A DNA stretch of 64,000 nucleotides from DASVWZ01 sp963715675. GTDB lineage: Bacteria; Acidobacteriota; Terriglobia; Terriglobales; Acidobacteriaceae. Location: contig OY970265.1 of assembly GCA_963715675.1 (NCBI GenBank), forward strand, positions 4,216,001-4,280,000. The letters are read 5' to 3'. Of the stretch, positions 56,501-64,000 are shown piece by piece (positions within the stretch are counted from its first letter, which is position 1; every line of letters starts with the position of its first letter). A program made the translations under genes and the position numbers. The notes below the pieces were generated by a model. That model was not told where the DNA came from and searched no databases. It worked only from the letters and a program-made list of their open reading frames with translations.

Positions 56501-57627
56501 GCGGCTACAACACCGCCAGCGGACTCAGCGCGCTCTACTCCAACACCACGGGCGCTGCCAACACCGCCAGCGGCAGTCTGGCGCTCTCCGCCAACACCAC
56601 GGGCGGTTCCAACACCGCCAGCGGCGCTCAGGCGCTCTACTACAACACCACGGGCGGCGGCAACACCGCCACCGGCTACGACGCGCTCAACTACAACACC
56701 ACGGGCGGCTACAACACCGCCGTTGGTGAGTACGCTCTCGATTCCAATCAAACGGGCAGTTACCTCACGTGTATCGGTTACGACTGTACCCCTGCCGTCG
56801 ACGGCCTCAGTAACGCCACGGCGATCGGCGCTCATGCCGTGGTCGGCGAGAGTAACGCCTTGGTACTCGGGGGCACCGGCCAGTACGCGGTAAAGGTTGG
56901 CATCGGGACGGTGACCCCGTCCAATGTTCTCACCATCGCCCAAGGCGCGGGCCATCCGCTCAGTGATGGCTGGGCAACGTTCAGCTCGCGCCGCTGGAAG
57001 ACCAATATCCAAACGTTGCACGGCGCGCTCGGGAAAGTCGAACAGCTTCGTGGCGTCTCCTACGACCTGAAGGCGAACGGCAAACACGAAGTGGGCGTGA
57101 TTGCCGAAGAGGTCGGCGCGGTGGTTCCTGAGGTTGTTACCTGGGAGAAGAACGGCAAGGACGCCCAGAGTGTCGATTACGGCCGCCTCACCGCACTGCT
57201 GATCGAGGCGACAAAAGAACAGCAGGCGCTGATCCACAAACAGCAAGAACAAATCCGGACTCAACAGGCGCAGATCAACGAGCAGCAAAAGCAGATTAGT
57301 GCTCAGCAAGAGCAAAACACCATCCAGCGGGCGCGGATCGACCGACTCACTTCACACGTAAATGCGATCCAGGACTCGCTCGAAGCGAATCGTCATTTCA
57401 CCATCAAGACTGACAAGCCCAAGGTGAAAGTTTCCTGGCAGGTCACCGGCATTCGCCAGGACGCCTACGCCAAGGCGCATCCGATGAGTGTGGAAGTAGA
57501 GAAAATCGGTAACGAGAAGGGCAAGTATCTTCACCCGGTCGAGCACGGGCAGCCTAAATCCATGGGAATCGAAAGACTTCGCGAGCTACCACAGATGCGG
57601 CCACCCGAAGGAACGCAAGTGCAATAG
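53521..57627 (+). CDS. Large secreted repeat protein with C-terminal S74 chaperone-like domain
   Basis: 1368 residues. AAAGGAG precedes ATG 53521; a signal peptide is followed by QTTTNSSTTVPQMIPYSGIA and a domain of about 130 residues ending LLLSVPYAMKAVDAETVGGL. Then come fibre-like segments repeated in part (GVTAGTDLTGGG three times) and two blocks of 16-residue repeats of the form NTASG-xxALxSNTTGxx. Near the end FSSRRWKTNIQTL, HEVGVIAEEVGAVVPEV and DYGRLTALLIEATKEQQ mark the self-cleaving S74 intramolecular chaperone of phage tail spikes. A Gln-rich coiled coil and about 80 more residues follow. A trimeric surface fibre is likely. Confidence 0.82.
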   Translation: MKPRIGCLAIVIVSLMLTALGQQTTTNSSTTVPQMIPYSGIARAPDGKPLSATVGMTFALYKDQQGGAPLWLETQNVQPDKSGHYAVTLGSTNSHGLPAELFTSGEARWLGVQISGQSEQPRTLLLSVPYAMKAVDAETVGGLPASAFVRAAVPATTNPPDANGPTAPGNGTGPAVSGSGTTNYVPLWTNNNGALGNSVLFQKGTGSTAKIGINTTTPASTLDVKGASTVRGLFSLPASGTATSSTGYNSQAMKLTSSVFNSGAGTAVAQNFQWQAEPVGNNTNSPASTLNLLFGQGTNNLTETGLNIASNGQITFASGQTFPGTGNGTITGVTAGTDLTGGGSNGNVTLNLDLTKVPQLGTANTFTGNQTVNGNVSATAQLISTVAQGTAPLQVTSTTLVPNLNASYLGGYSAGSFQPAGSYATLGSNSFNGTQTINNGNLVLPQTTGPSVGVINLGTSPFLHNFGDSYGTNTFLGSIAGGGFQTTGVQNTGLGQAALFSNTSGYNGTATGVAALYSNTQGVFNTANGVQALFSNITGGFNTASGVQALFSNTTGGDNSADGEGALYSNTTGSGNTASGYEALRANTTASTNTANGYEALYSSTTGSGNTATGYAAGYFNQTGTYNSFLGYQSGPDQNSTNLTNATAIGANAVVSQSNSLVLGGTGSNAVKVGIGTATPQYTLDVQGTGNFAGLVKFAANQQFPGTGTITGVTAGTDLTGGGSSGNVTLNVDTTKVVTGVTAGTDLTGGGTGGNVTLNLDTTKVPQLNVGNTFTGNQTVNGNVSATGLVTGSGFNIGSNPFAFGSYSYANAFLGFAGNATMTGTGNTASGVGALYSNTTGSHNTASGDGALLYNTTGSENTADGDRALAINTTGSYNNASGWFALYSNTTGNYNTASGVEALSYNTTGNYNTASGAEALLSNTTGSDNTAHGYLALLSNTTGSLNTSTGYAALRFNTTGYQNTASGAQALYSNTTGFYNTATGYDALYSNATGGYNTASGLSALYSNTTGAANTASGSLALSANTTGGSNTASGAQALYYNTTGGGNTATGYDALNYNTTGGYNTAVGEYALDSNQTGSYLTCIGYDCTPAVDGLSNATAIGAHAVVGESNALVLGGTGQYAVKVGIGTVTPSNVLTIAQGAGHPLSDGWATFSSRRWKTNIQTLHGALGKVEQLRGVSYDLKANGKHEVGVIAEEVGAVVPEVVTWEKNGKDAQSVDYGRLTALLIEATKEQQALIHKQQEQIRTQQAQINEQQKQISAQQEQNTIQRARIDRLTSHVNAIQDSLEANRHFTIKTDKPKVKVSWQVTGIRQDAYAKAHPMSVEVEKIGNEKGKYLHPVEHGQPKSMGIERLRELPQMRPPEGTQVQ
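55000..55380 (+). repeat. First block of 48-bp coding repeats
   Basis: About eight tandem units of 48 bp encode 16-residue repeats such as GYNGTATGVAALYSNT. The units are more divergent than those of the second block. Confidence 0.75.
55985..56750 (+). repeat. Second block of 48-bp coding repeats
   Basis: About 16 tandem units of 48 bp, each with words like CTCTACTCCAACACCACGGG and AACACCGCCAGCGGC. Near-identical codons across units point to recent duplication or gene conversion. The block also creates long antisense frames without meaning. Confidence 0.8.
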
Positions 57628-57660
57628 CGCAGCCATCTCTGCGCTGCGCAAGCAAACGGC

Positions 57661-57701
57661 TTTGGGCCGCTGGAACTGGGTCAACTCCCGCGCGGCCCAA
57701 A
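57661..57701 (+). terminator. Hairpin downstream of the S74 repeat gene
   Basis: TTTGGGCCGC (57661-57670) pairs perfectly with GCGGCCCAAA (57692-57701), loop 21 nt. No T run follows, so it is only a possible terminator. Confidence 0.4.
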
Positions 57702-57850
57702 ACTCTCCGCCAGCTAACGGCGAGCCAATGTTGGCGGAACATGCAACCCGCAGGAGATTGCGCCCGTTTAAAAAGCAAGCCGGAAGTAATTGTTGTTAAC
57801 TAGATCATCGGATTGCCGCCACGGACTCGATATTCGGGATGGCTGCTGTC

Positions 57851-60034
57851 TTACTGCCCCTGGCCTTTGTCGATCTTACTGGCCAGCTTTACGCCGCTCA
57901 GGCCGTTCACGTACTTGGCGATGCCGCGATAAAGGGATTCGGCAATCTTCTGGCGGTATTCGGGAGTCTTGAGGCGGCGCTCGTCGCCGGGATTGCTGAC
58001 GAAGGAAATTTCCGCCAGGATGGACGGCATATTGGCGCCGATCAGCACGATGAATGGAGCTTTCTTGACGCCGCGGTCGCGCAGGCCCGGATTCTTGACG
58101 GCCAGTCCCGCGTGCAGCGCGGACTCGACGTCGCCGGCGAACTCATGCGACTCTTCGATCTTTTCCTTGAGGGCGATCTTTTTCACCAGGTCTTGCAGTT
58201 CGTGGATCGACTCCTCGGACACGGCGTTTTCGCGTGCCGCTACCTCCAGCGCATCCGGAGACGAGGTGAAGTTGAGGTAATAGGTTTCCACGCCACGGGC
58301 GTCGGGATCACGGCTGGAGTTGGCGTGTACGGAAACGAAAAGATCGGCAGATTCGTGGTTGGCGATGGCGGTACGGTCTTCCAGCGGGATGAAGGTGTCA
58401 TCCTTGCGGGTGAACACGACCTGTGCGCCTAGCCGCGACGCCAGCAGCTTGCCGAGCCGCAGGCTGACATCCAGTACCAGATCTTTTTCCTCCAGACCGT
58501 TGGGGCCGATGGTGCCGGTATCGTGCCCGCCGTGGCCCGGGTCGATGACGATCTTGCCGATCTTCAGTCCCAGCGCGCGGATCAGCGAGCGGTCGCCGTT
58601 GGCGGTAGGCTGAGCTTCGTGAATGTCCAAAGCATCGGACGGAGCCTGGCGCCGGTTCTTCTTCGTCGAGGCTTTACTGACCGGTTCTGGCGCGGGAGCT
58701 TTGGGGGCCGGGGGAACGTCCGGCGGATCGAGCTTGGCCACGGTCGGGTCATCGTCTTCCGCGTCGACGATGGTTTTCTTTACCCCGTTGCTGTTAACCA
58801 CGACGCTCTTGGCCGGCTGTGTGGCTTCGCTCTTGAGCACTGGCGAGTCCGCCTTGGTCTTTTCTGACGCAGGTTTGGAGTCTCCGTCACAGCCGGCCGA
58901 CGGGTCGGAATCATCATCTGAGTCCCGCGCAAGACAAGGTGCCGCAGCTGTAGCCTTCGGGCGCGCTGTCCGTTGGCTTGCGGGGGCAGCGTCCGTCTTC
59001 ACCAAGGATGCTTCCTTCACCGCTGGCGGGTTTGCCAACTGCTGGTTGCGAATGTCAATAATCAGCCGCGGAGGGTTGGTTTCAATCGATGCCCGGTAGT
59101 CGGTCAGTTCGTCCAGATCCAGCACCACCCGCGCACGCTCAGCGGCATACTGGGCGATGCGGATCTTCTTCAGGAAGCCGTCGTCGACTTCGAAGCTTTT
59201 GCCGTAGAGCTTGCGGTCGAGCCTGGCGCCGTACAGGTCAAAGAAAATCCGGTCCGGGTTCTCGATGCGTTGCGCCTGATACTTCACCGGTTGTTCCAGA
59301 TCGATCGCCACCCGCGTGTAATCGGGCGTGGACCAGTGGCGAATTCCAAGCACTCGGGAACTCTTTGTGCTCACGGGTTCATCAGCGGCCTCGCTTGGGG
59401 AAGCGTCGTCGCTGGAAGTTTCGTCCGCGCCTTTCTGATCGGCTTCCGCCTGTTTTGCCGGCAGCTTGGTCTTGGGCGGTTCCTTGCCACGCAGGGTTGC
59501 CTGCTGCACGGGTTCGGCGAGCGCTTTCTTCGCTTCCGCCGCCAGCGGGTTGCCAGGGTAGCGGTGCAGGAATTCCTGGAATGTCTCATCCGCCTTCGCT
59601 TTGTCGTGCAAGTCGTCGTGATAAATTTCGCCAATGCGGAACAACGCGTCGAACCGGCCTTTGCTGCCGGGATATTCGCGGCGCAGAAACTCGTACTGCT
59701 CGATGGCCGACCGCAGCACATCGTCGTCCTTGAACTGCCGTCCCATTTCCTCCATGAGTTGCGCACTCGCCATGACGCTGGGATCGGCTTTGCTGGAGGT
59801 CGGGGAGGCGGAATAGACGCGCTGGTAGGCCACGATGACCCGCTGGTAGTCATGGCGCGAGCGGTCCGCGACAGGCTGGCTTTCGAGCGTTTCCTGAAGC
59901 CGGGTGGCCGCGGCGAACTGCATATTCGCCCATGAAACCGGCTTATGCGCGCGCGCGTGCGCGTGCGCGGCGATCAGCAGCACAATGGCCGCACTGAGGC
60001 GCGCCATGCCCAGACTTCGATGCAAACGGTTCAA
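57851..60034 (-). CDS. N-acetylmuramoyl-L-alanine amidase with TPR and AMIN domains
   Basis: 727 residues. Signal peptide, then a TPR-like region (QYEFLRREYPGSKGRFDALF, DETFQEFLHRYPGNPLAAEA). An AMIN domain follows (IRHWSTPDYTRVAIDLEQPV, FFDLYGARLD), then a long Pro/Lys/Asp-rich linker and the Amidase_3 catalytic domain. Zinc ligands are His in VIDPGHGGHD, Glu in GLEEKDLVLD and His in FVSVHANSS; the catalytic Glu is in ILAEISFVSNPGDE. The enzyme splits the bond between MurNAc and the stem peptide, as AmiC does in cell separation. The TPR part is unusual for the family. A lytic transglycosylase gene lies 59 nt upstream. Confidence 0.92.
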   Translation of the reverse strand: MNRLHRSLGMARLSAAIVLLIAAHAHARAHKPVSWANMQFAAATRLQETLESQPVADRSRHDYQRVIVAYQRVYSASPTSSKADPSVMASAQLMEEMGRQFKDDDVLRSAIEQYEFLRREYPGSKGRFDALFRIGEIYHDDLHDKAKADETFQEFLHRYPGNPLAAEAKKALAEPVQQATLRGKEPPKTKLPAKQAEADQKGADETSSDDASPSEAADEPVSTKSSRVLGIRHWSTPDYTRVAIDLEQPVKYQAQRIENPDRIFFDLYGARLDRKLYGKSFEVDDGFLKKIRIAQYAAERARVVLDLDELTDYRASIETNPPRLIIDIRNQQLANPPAVKEASLVKTDAAPASQRTARPKATAAAPCLARDSDDDSDPSAGCDGDSKPASEKTKADSPVLKSEATQPAKSVVVNSNGVKKTIVDAEDDDPTVAKLDPPDVPPAPKAPAPEPVSKASTKKNRRQAPSDALDIHEAQPTANGDRSLIRALGLKIGKIVIDPGHGGHDTGTIGPNGLEEKDLVLDVSLRLGKLLASRLGAQVVFTRKDDTFIPLEDRTAIANHESADLFVSVHANSSRDPDARGVETYYLNFTSSPDALEVAARENAVSEESIHELQDLVKKIALKEKIEESHEFAGDVESALHAGLAVKNPGLRDRGVKKAPFIVLIGANMPSILAEISFVSNPGDERRLKTPEYRQKIAESLYRGIAKYVNGLSGVKLASKIDKGQGQ

Positions 60035-60093
60035 TCTAATTGCCCGTAATCGCCCTGGTTGACTACCTGTTCACTCTTACGATGCCCGGATTC

Positions 60094-60939
60094 TCAGTCG
60101 GTGTTGCTGATATGCAGCAGGCCACGGGCATCCCGTTCCACGTGAATGGGTTCGTGCACCGGGAAACTCAGCATGCGAGTCTCCAGGGTTGCGCCGCCGT
60201 AGTACAACTTCGTGATCCGTTTCACGTAGTTGCGGGTCTCGGCAAAGCGCGGAATCCCGGCGCTGCGCGCCACCGCTCCCTGGCCGGCGTTGTACGCCGC
60301 CAGAGTCAGTTTCACGTCGCCACCGTAGTTCTCCATCAACTGCTTGAGATGGCGAACTCCGGCATCCACATTCTGTTCCGGATCAAACGGATTCGACACA
60401 TTCAGCTGGCGCGCCGTCCCCGGCATCAGTTGCATCAGTCCCATGGCGCCCTTGCGGGACACCGCGTTGGGATTGAAATTGGACTCCACTTTGATGACGG
60501 CCCGCACCAGGTTGGGATCGACGTTGTGGCGAATCGCCGCCTGGTCAATGGCGGAATCGATGTCCTGCGGCGGGAACGCCCGGCCGCGGTCGAGAACCTG
60601 GGGAGCTTCGTTTGATTTCTCCCCGCTTGATCCCAGGTACTGGTTTACTTCGGCCGCCGCCGAACGGGCAGCCCGAACGTTGGCGGAAGGAACCGGCTTC
60701 CAGCGGTGCTCGACCGTACTCCAGAACATCAGCGAATCCCGCTGGGCTGGAGCCTGCGAGTGCCGTCCCGGCGATGCCGGCACGGACTCATTCACATAGA
60801 TCGTCCGGCCATCGTCGTCGGTGGTGGGCGTGATCACGGTAGTGTCAGAACCGGCCTCTGCCTGCACGCATGGCGCGAGTGAAAGGAAGGTCGCGATTAC
60901 GGGTATTGCCATCAGGGCGAGTTGCAGGCGTTTTCGCAT
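60094..60939 (-). CDS. Lytic transglycosylase (SLT domain)
   Basis: 281 residues with a signal peptide (LALMAIPVIATFLSLAPC). The SLT domain reads IDQAAIRHNVDPNLVRAVIK, then VESNFNP with the catalytic Glu, KGAMGLMQLMPGTA, and LTLAAYNAGQGAV. It cleaves the MurNAc-GlcNAc bond, forming anhydro-muropeptides. About 120 residues of Pro/Ser/Arg-rich sequence separate signal and domain. With the amidase gene downstream on the same strand it likely forms a peptidoglycan-remodelling pair. Confidence 0.92.
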   Translation of the reverse strand: MRKRLQLALMAIPVIATFLSLAPCVQAEAGSDTTVITPTTDDDGRTIYVNESVPASPGRHSQAPAQRDSLMFWSTVEHRWKPVPSANVRAARSAAAEVNQYLGSSGEKSNEAPQVLDRGRAFPPQDIDSAIDQAAIRHNVDPNLVRAVIKVESNFNPNAVSRKGAMGLMQLMPGTARQLNVSNPFDPEQNVDAGVRHLKQLMENYGGDVKLTLAAYNAGQGAVARSAGIPRFAETRNYVKRITKLYYGGATLETRMLSFPVHEPIHVERDARGLLHISNTD

Positions 60940-61096
60940 ACCGGGTTTGCACTCGGCGCGGACACAAAGACACCTCCGCGCCTACCTGCCCCGGAACCTG
61001 ACGGAGAACCCTTACCAGAGTAGGTCGATTATAGGCTGGCAGGGGAGCCGGAGCAATCTGCCAAAGGGGAGTAGAACCATCGAAGGTAATCCGGGT

Positions 61097-61119
61097 AAGT
61101 TGCTGATTATCAGCAACTT
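61097..61119. repeat. Perfect 23-bp palindrome
   Basis: AAGTTGCTGAT-T-ATCAGCAACTT, 11-1-11, in the gap between the transglycosylase and methyltransferase genes, both on the minus strand. It could be an RNA hairpin (part of a terminator for the methyltransferase-side transcript is excluded by orientation) or a repeated palindrome of the genome. No T run follows on either side. Confidence 0.7.
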
Positions 61120-61213
61120 GATTGCGAGGTAACTTTGCGTCGGGCGCGGGCTTGGGTCGAAGATGGGAGAAAGTTCCGCGGATACCCGTGATTCGAGCAA
61201 GATCTAACCCACC

Positions 61214-61753
61214 TCAGTCCCTCCATGGGTGCAAACGCGGTAGCCATCGATGGACATGCCTGCAATATTCCTCATAGTCCGCGCCGAACATCTTTCGCAG
61301 GGTTGGCTCCTCGTACAAGATCACAAAAAGGTTCACTCCCAGCAGACCTGCAATCGCGATCACGATGGCGGCCAGGTTCGCTCGTCCGAAGATAACCCAC
61401 AGTCCCGCCCATCCTACGAAGAAACCCACGTACATCGGGTTTCGCACATAGCGGTAGAACCCCACCACCACTAGCCTCTGGGGCGGAGCAAAGGGTGCCG
61501 GCGTTCCATGCCCCGTCCGTCCGAAGTCCCAGATGCACCGCACGGCCACCGCAAAACCAAGTGCCGAGGGTACGACGGCAATCCAGCGCCATCGCGCCGC
61601 CCCCGCCGCGTCAGCCCGAAAACCCATCCACGGCGGTAACAGCCAGAACCAAAGAGCCAGAAATGCCGCCCCTACGGCCAGCGAGGCGACGGTTGCCGGC
61701 CAATGCTCTCCATGGTCTGTCCCGGGCTCAACTTCGTCGTGTTTGTTTGTCAT
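61214..61753 (-). CDS. Isoprenylcysteine-methyltransferase-like membrane protein
   Basis: 179 residues with about five membrane segments. The C-terminal motif YRYVRNPMYVGFF, then EEPTLRKMFGADYEEYCRHV, is that of the ICMT/PEMT-like family of membrane methyltransferases. Bacterial members methylate varied or unknown substrates. It is divergent from the Rieske oxygenase gene, with 100 nt between the starts. Confidence 0.82.
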   Translation of the reverse strand: MTNKHDEVEPGTDHGEHWPATVASLAVGAAFLALWFWLLPPWMGFRADAAGAARWRWIAVVPSALGFAVAVRCIWDFGRTGHGTPAPFAPPQRLVVVGFYRYVRNPMYVGFFVGWAGLWVIFGRANLAAIVIAIAGLLGVNLFVILYEEPTLRKMFGADYEEYCRHVHRWLPRLHPWRD

Positions 61754-61853
61754 GAACGGGCCTCGATCCGAAGTATGGGCCGATCATTCAACCCTGGCAA
61801 CGCGAAAATGGAAGGAAACATGGCCTCACTCCGTGGTACGCTGACCCGTTCCC

Positions 61854-62969
61854 ATGAATGATTCGGAATCCCCCTTGCGCCAGACGCCCGACTCCCTGAT
61901 GCTCTACGGCTTCTGGTATCGCGCCCTGCCCAGCGGCCAGTTGACCCGCAACCAACTGCACTCCGCGACGCTGCTCGAAACCCCGCTCGTACTCGGCCGT
62001 GACCGGCAAGGAGGAGCCTTTGCTCTTCGCGACGCCTGCCCACATCGTGGCATGCCTCTGGCTTGCGGGAAGTTTGATGGTCTTCAGGTGGAGTGCAGTT
62101 ATCACGGATGGAAATTCGACGCGCACAACGGCCAGTGCCGGCTGATTCCGTCGCTCACCTCGGACCAGAAACTGAAGATCGACCGCATCTACGCCGGCAG
62201 CTACGCCTGCGAAGAGCACGACAACTACGTCTGGGTATTCATTCCTGACCCGCCTCCGCCGGGAGCGGGGTTTACCGCGCCTGCCGAGCCTCCGGTTCCG
62301 GCGCCACGCGTGCTGACATTTGAAGGGAAGTACAAGATCGCGCACCTCACCGCCGACATGCCCGTAACCGTGGACCACGGCATCATCGGCTTGATGGACC
62401 CGGCCCACGGTCCGTTCGTTCACCAGGCATGGTGGTGGCGTTCGCGCCACAGCATCCACGAGAAGCAGAAGAATTTCGAGCCCATCCCGATGGGCTTTCG
62501 CATGAGCGCCCACACCCCCAGCTCCAACAGCGCGCCTTACAAGTTGCTGCGCATGTATGCGGACGCCGACGCCATCACCACCACCATCGACTTTGTTCTG
62601 CCCAACATGCGTTACGAAACCATCCGCGCCGGGAAGTACTGGTTCGCCAGCCTGACAACGGTTACGCCTATTACCCGCAACCAGTGCCGCATCGACGTGG
62701 TCGCCTGCTGGAATATTTTCCGCTGGGTGCCGTTAGGGCCAGAGCTGCTGAAATTTGTCTTCGCCAAGTTTGTCGAGCAGGACCGCCGCACCATGGAACT
62801 GCAATCGCAAGGGTTGAAGCACAATCCGCACCTGATGCTGATCGACGACGCCGACCGCCCGGCCAAGTGGTACTTCCAGCTGAAAGAAAATTACCTCGAG
62901 GCCAAACGGTCCGGGGCACAGATGAAGCATCCGCTGGCGGGTCCGGTTACCTTGAAATGGCGGAGCTAG
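61854..62969 (+). CDS. Rieske [2Fe-2S] oxygenase
   Basis: 371 residues. The Rieske ligands are Cys62-x-His64 and Cys81-x2-His84 (CPHRGMPLAC, ECSYHGWKF). The C-terminal part resembles ring-hydroxylating oxygenase alpha subunits (VTVDHGIIGLMDPAHGPFVH gives likely Fe(II) His and Asp ligands). The family oxidises aromatic rings, or demethylates and desaturates other substrates; no partner reductase or ferredoxin gene is adjacent. The substrate is not predictable. A dienelactone hydrolase gene follows 95 nt later, which fits catabolism of an aromatic compound, but that is inference. Confidence 0.87.
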   Translation: MNDSESPLRQTPDSLMLYGFWYRALPSGQLTRNQLHSATLLETPLVLGRDRQGGAFALRDACPHRGMPLACGKFDGLQVECSYHGWKFDAHNGQCRLIPSLTSDQKLKIDRIYAGSYACEEHDNYVWVFIPDPPPPGAGFTAPAEPPVPAPRVLTFEGKYKIAHLTADMPVTVDHGIIGLMDPAHGPFVHQAWWWRSRHSIHEKQKNFEPIPMGFRMSAHTPSSNSAPYKLLRMYADADAITTTIDFVLPNMRYETIRAGKYWFASLTTVTPITRNQCRIDVVACWNIFRWVPLGPELLKFVFAKFVEQDRRTMELQSQGLKHNPHLMLIDDADRPAKWYFQLKENYLEAKRSGAQMKHPLAGPVTLKWRS

Positions 62970-63064
62970 AAAGACGACAACCGCCTCGCCGGCCGCGTAA
63001 GCATCTTTTTCTAAAGTTTTTCCTCGCTGAATCCAATGCGAATTCCCTGAATCCAAAGTCAAAC

Positions 63065-63817
63065 ATGACAAGCCAAGTGATCGAGAATCAGGTTGAAATC
63101 CGCACGCCGGACGGAACGGCTGACGCTGTTCTTTATCACCCAGGCGCTCAGCGGCAGCATCCTGGCGTAATACACCTCACCGATATTTTCGGAATTCGCC
63201 CAGCGCAGAGTGAAATGGCAAAGCGGCTGGCCGCCGAGGGCTACGCGGTGCTGATGCCGAACATCTTTTACCGCACATCCCATTCACCCTTGTTTGACTT
63301 CAAGCCGAATTTCGGCGACGAACGCACTAGGAAACGGCTGTCCGAACTGACCGGTCCGCTGACGCCAGACGCGTTGGAACACGACGCGTCCGCATACGTG
63401 GATTTTCTAGCCAAACAGGACGGCGTATTCCCTGGCGGCATCGGCGTCGTCGGTTATTGCTTCTCCGGCGGCATAGCCGTGCGCACGGCTGCGGCGCGTC
63501 CGGATAAGATCGTAGCAGCTGCATCCTTCCACGGCGGAAGTCTCTGGACCGATCAGCCGACCAGCCCGCATCTTCTGCTGCCGAAGGTAACGGCCCAGCT
63601 TTACTTCGGGCACGCGATAGAAGACCGAGGTATGCCCGAAGAGTCGATCAGGAAACTGGAGCAGGCGCTCGAAGCGTGGGGAGGCAAATACGAAAGTGAA
63701 ACTTACGATGGCGCTCACCACGGCTGGACCACGCCGGATAGCGCGGCCTACAACCAACCGCAAGCCGATCGCGCTTTCCAGAAGCTGACGGAGTTATTGC
63801 GAGCATCGTTGAGGTAG
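63065..63817 (+). CDS. Dienelactone hydrolase family protein
   Basis: 250 residues from ATG 63065; the much longer open frame upstream is a shadow of the oxygenase gene. The alpha/beta-hydrolase nucleophile elbow is GYCFSGG with Cys132, the form used by dienelactone hydrolases, with an acid near Asp187 (AIEDRGMP) and His218/219 in GAHHGW. Family members open dienelactones in chlorocatechol degradation, but many act on other esters. The position after a Rieske oxygenase suggests a shared pathway. Confidence 0.88.
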   Translation: MTSQVIENQVEIRTPDGTADAVLYHPGAQRQHPGVIHLTDIFGIRPAQSEMAKRLAAEGYAVLMPNIFYRTSHSPLFDFKPNFGDERTRKRLSELTGPLTPDALEHDASAYVDFLAKQDGVFPGGIGVVGYCFSGGIAVRTAAARPDKIVAAASFHGGSLWTDQPTSPHLLLPKVTAQLYFGHAIEDRGMPEESIRKLEQALEAWGGKYESETYDGAHHGWTTPDSAAYNQPQADRAFQKLTELLRASLR

Positions 63818-63921
63818 GGACCAATCCACATCGAATATTTGCAATTGGCGTCATCCCGACGTCCCCGCGTTCTCCCCAGCGGGGCGAGGGATCTCGCGCG
63901 GGTCACTTCCAAGCTGCCTCG

Positions 63922-64000
63922 TCAGGTGGCCGAATCTCTTATCAGCGCATCGAGCGCTTCTTCCCGCGTCTTGAAGGTGGGAAAGTCGCGCTGGGAAAAG
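63922..64000 (-). CDS. C-terminal end of an unidentified protein
   Basis: The last 25 codons of a minus-strand frame that runs off the window, ending at TGA 63924-63922. The text reads FSQRDFPTFKTREEALDALI, then RDSAT. The FKTREEALDAL pattern is seen at the end of STAS-like or similar small acidobacterial proteins, but the visible piece is too short to assign. Confidence 0.5.
   Translation of the reverse strand, partial: FSQRDFPTFKTREEALDALIRDSAT

Noticed and set aside
55000..56750. Regular repeats that might suggest a CRISPR array
   Set aside because: Units are tandem 48-bp coding repeats without unique spacers, inside a long reading frame.
62429..63064. In-frame extension of the dienelactone hydrolase gene upstream to 62429
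   Set aside because: It overlaps the Rieske oxygenase in another frame and its translation is a Pro/Arg/His-rich shadow; ATG 63065 begins the recognisable fold.

Overview
The window looks like a chromosomal segment of a GC-rich, flagellated acidobacterium of the Terriglobia/Koribacter type. This is inference from gene content: an isc-hsc operon with palindromic spacers, HAF-repeat secreted proteins, winged-helix/TPR regulators, a REP-associated transposase and a noncanonical 8/4 tRNA of a kind reported from Acidobacteria. No rRNA gene is present to confirm it.

Layout. 1-4513: 3' part of an iron-sulfur assembly operon (iscU end, iscA, hscB, hscA, fdx, iscX) closed by a strong terminator; three intergenic gaps carry palindromic repeats. 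4533-6065: galT and a YraN-type gene on the minus strand. 6429-8365: a HAF-repeat secreted protein, a frameshifted small secreted protein and a DUF4288-type gene. 8366-13314: mobile DNA. An IS481-family element has broken the ends of the DUF4288 gene and of a RAYT (REP-associated) transposase gene. Beyond it, an IS1595-family element of about 2.5 kb (10700-13222) sits in the second copy of a local repeat, flanked by an 8-bp target duplication. It carries a 302-aa passenger gene, a 43-aa ORF, a 110-nt tRNA-like RNA and a perfectly paired tRNA with an 8-bp acceptor stem, a 4-bp T stem, a long variable arm and anticodon UAU. I consider this the most unusual content of the window.

13443-20075 (minus): MFS transporter, membrane glycosyltransferase, small secreted protein, and a sensor kinase/sigma-54 response-regulator pair. 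20391-22037: OmpA-like outer-membrane protein. 22145-27481 (minus): a nitric oxide defence cluster (radical SAM/SPASM protein, Crp/Fnr regulator, RIC iron-sulfur repair protein, quinol NO reductase) with a textbook TGTGA-N6-TCACA site upstream. 28145-38775: mixed housekeeping and stress genes: a PIN/Phd-type toxin-antitoxin pair, an S41 peptidase homologue lacking its catalytic serine, a DUF374 acyltransferase, coaE, an HtrA-type protease, an MbfA-like iron exporter, a diguanylate cyclase and an OmpR-type regulator.

38933-48975: a flagellar block. Three regulatory genes (a sigma-54 activator with a damaged Walker A and no HTH, a histidine kinase, an NtrC-type regulator) lead into flgB-flgC-fliE-fliF-fliG-fliH-fliI-fliJ. 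The fliF reading frame is broken just before its FliG-binding tail. 49163-57627: a winged-helix/TPR regulator, two secreted proteins and a 1368-aa repeat protein ending in an S74-type chaperone domain. 57851-60939 (minus): a cell-wall amidase and a lytic transglycosylase. 61214-64000: an isoprenylcysteine-methyltransferase-like protein, a Rieske oxygenase, a dienelactone hydrolase and the end of an unidentified gene.

Limits: all readings were made by eye. Family names rest on motifs and general resemblance, not on a database search.
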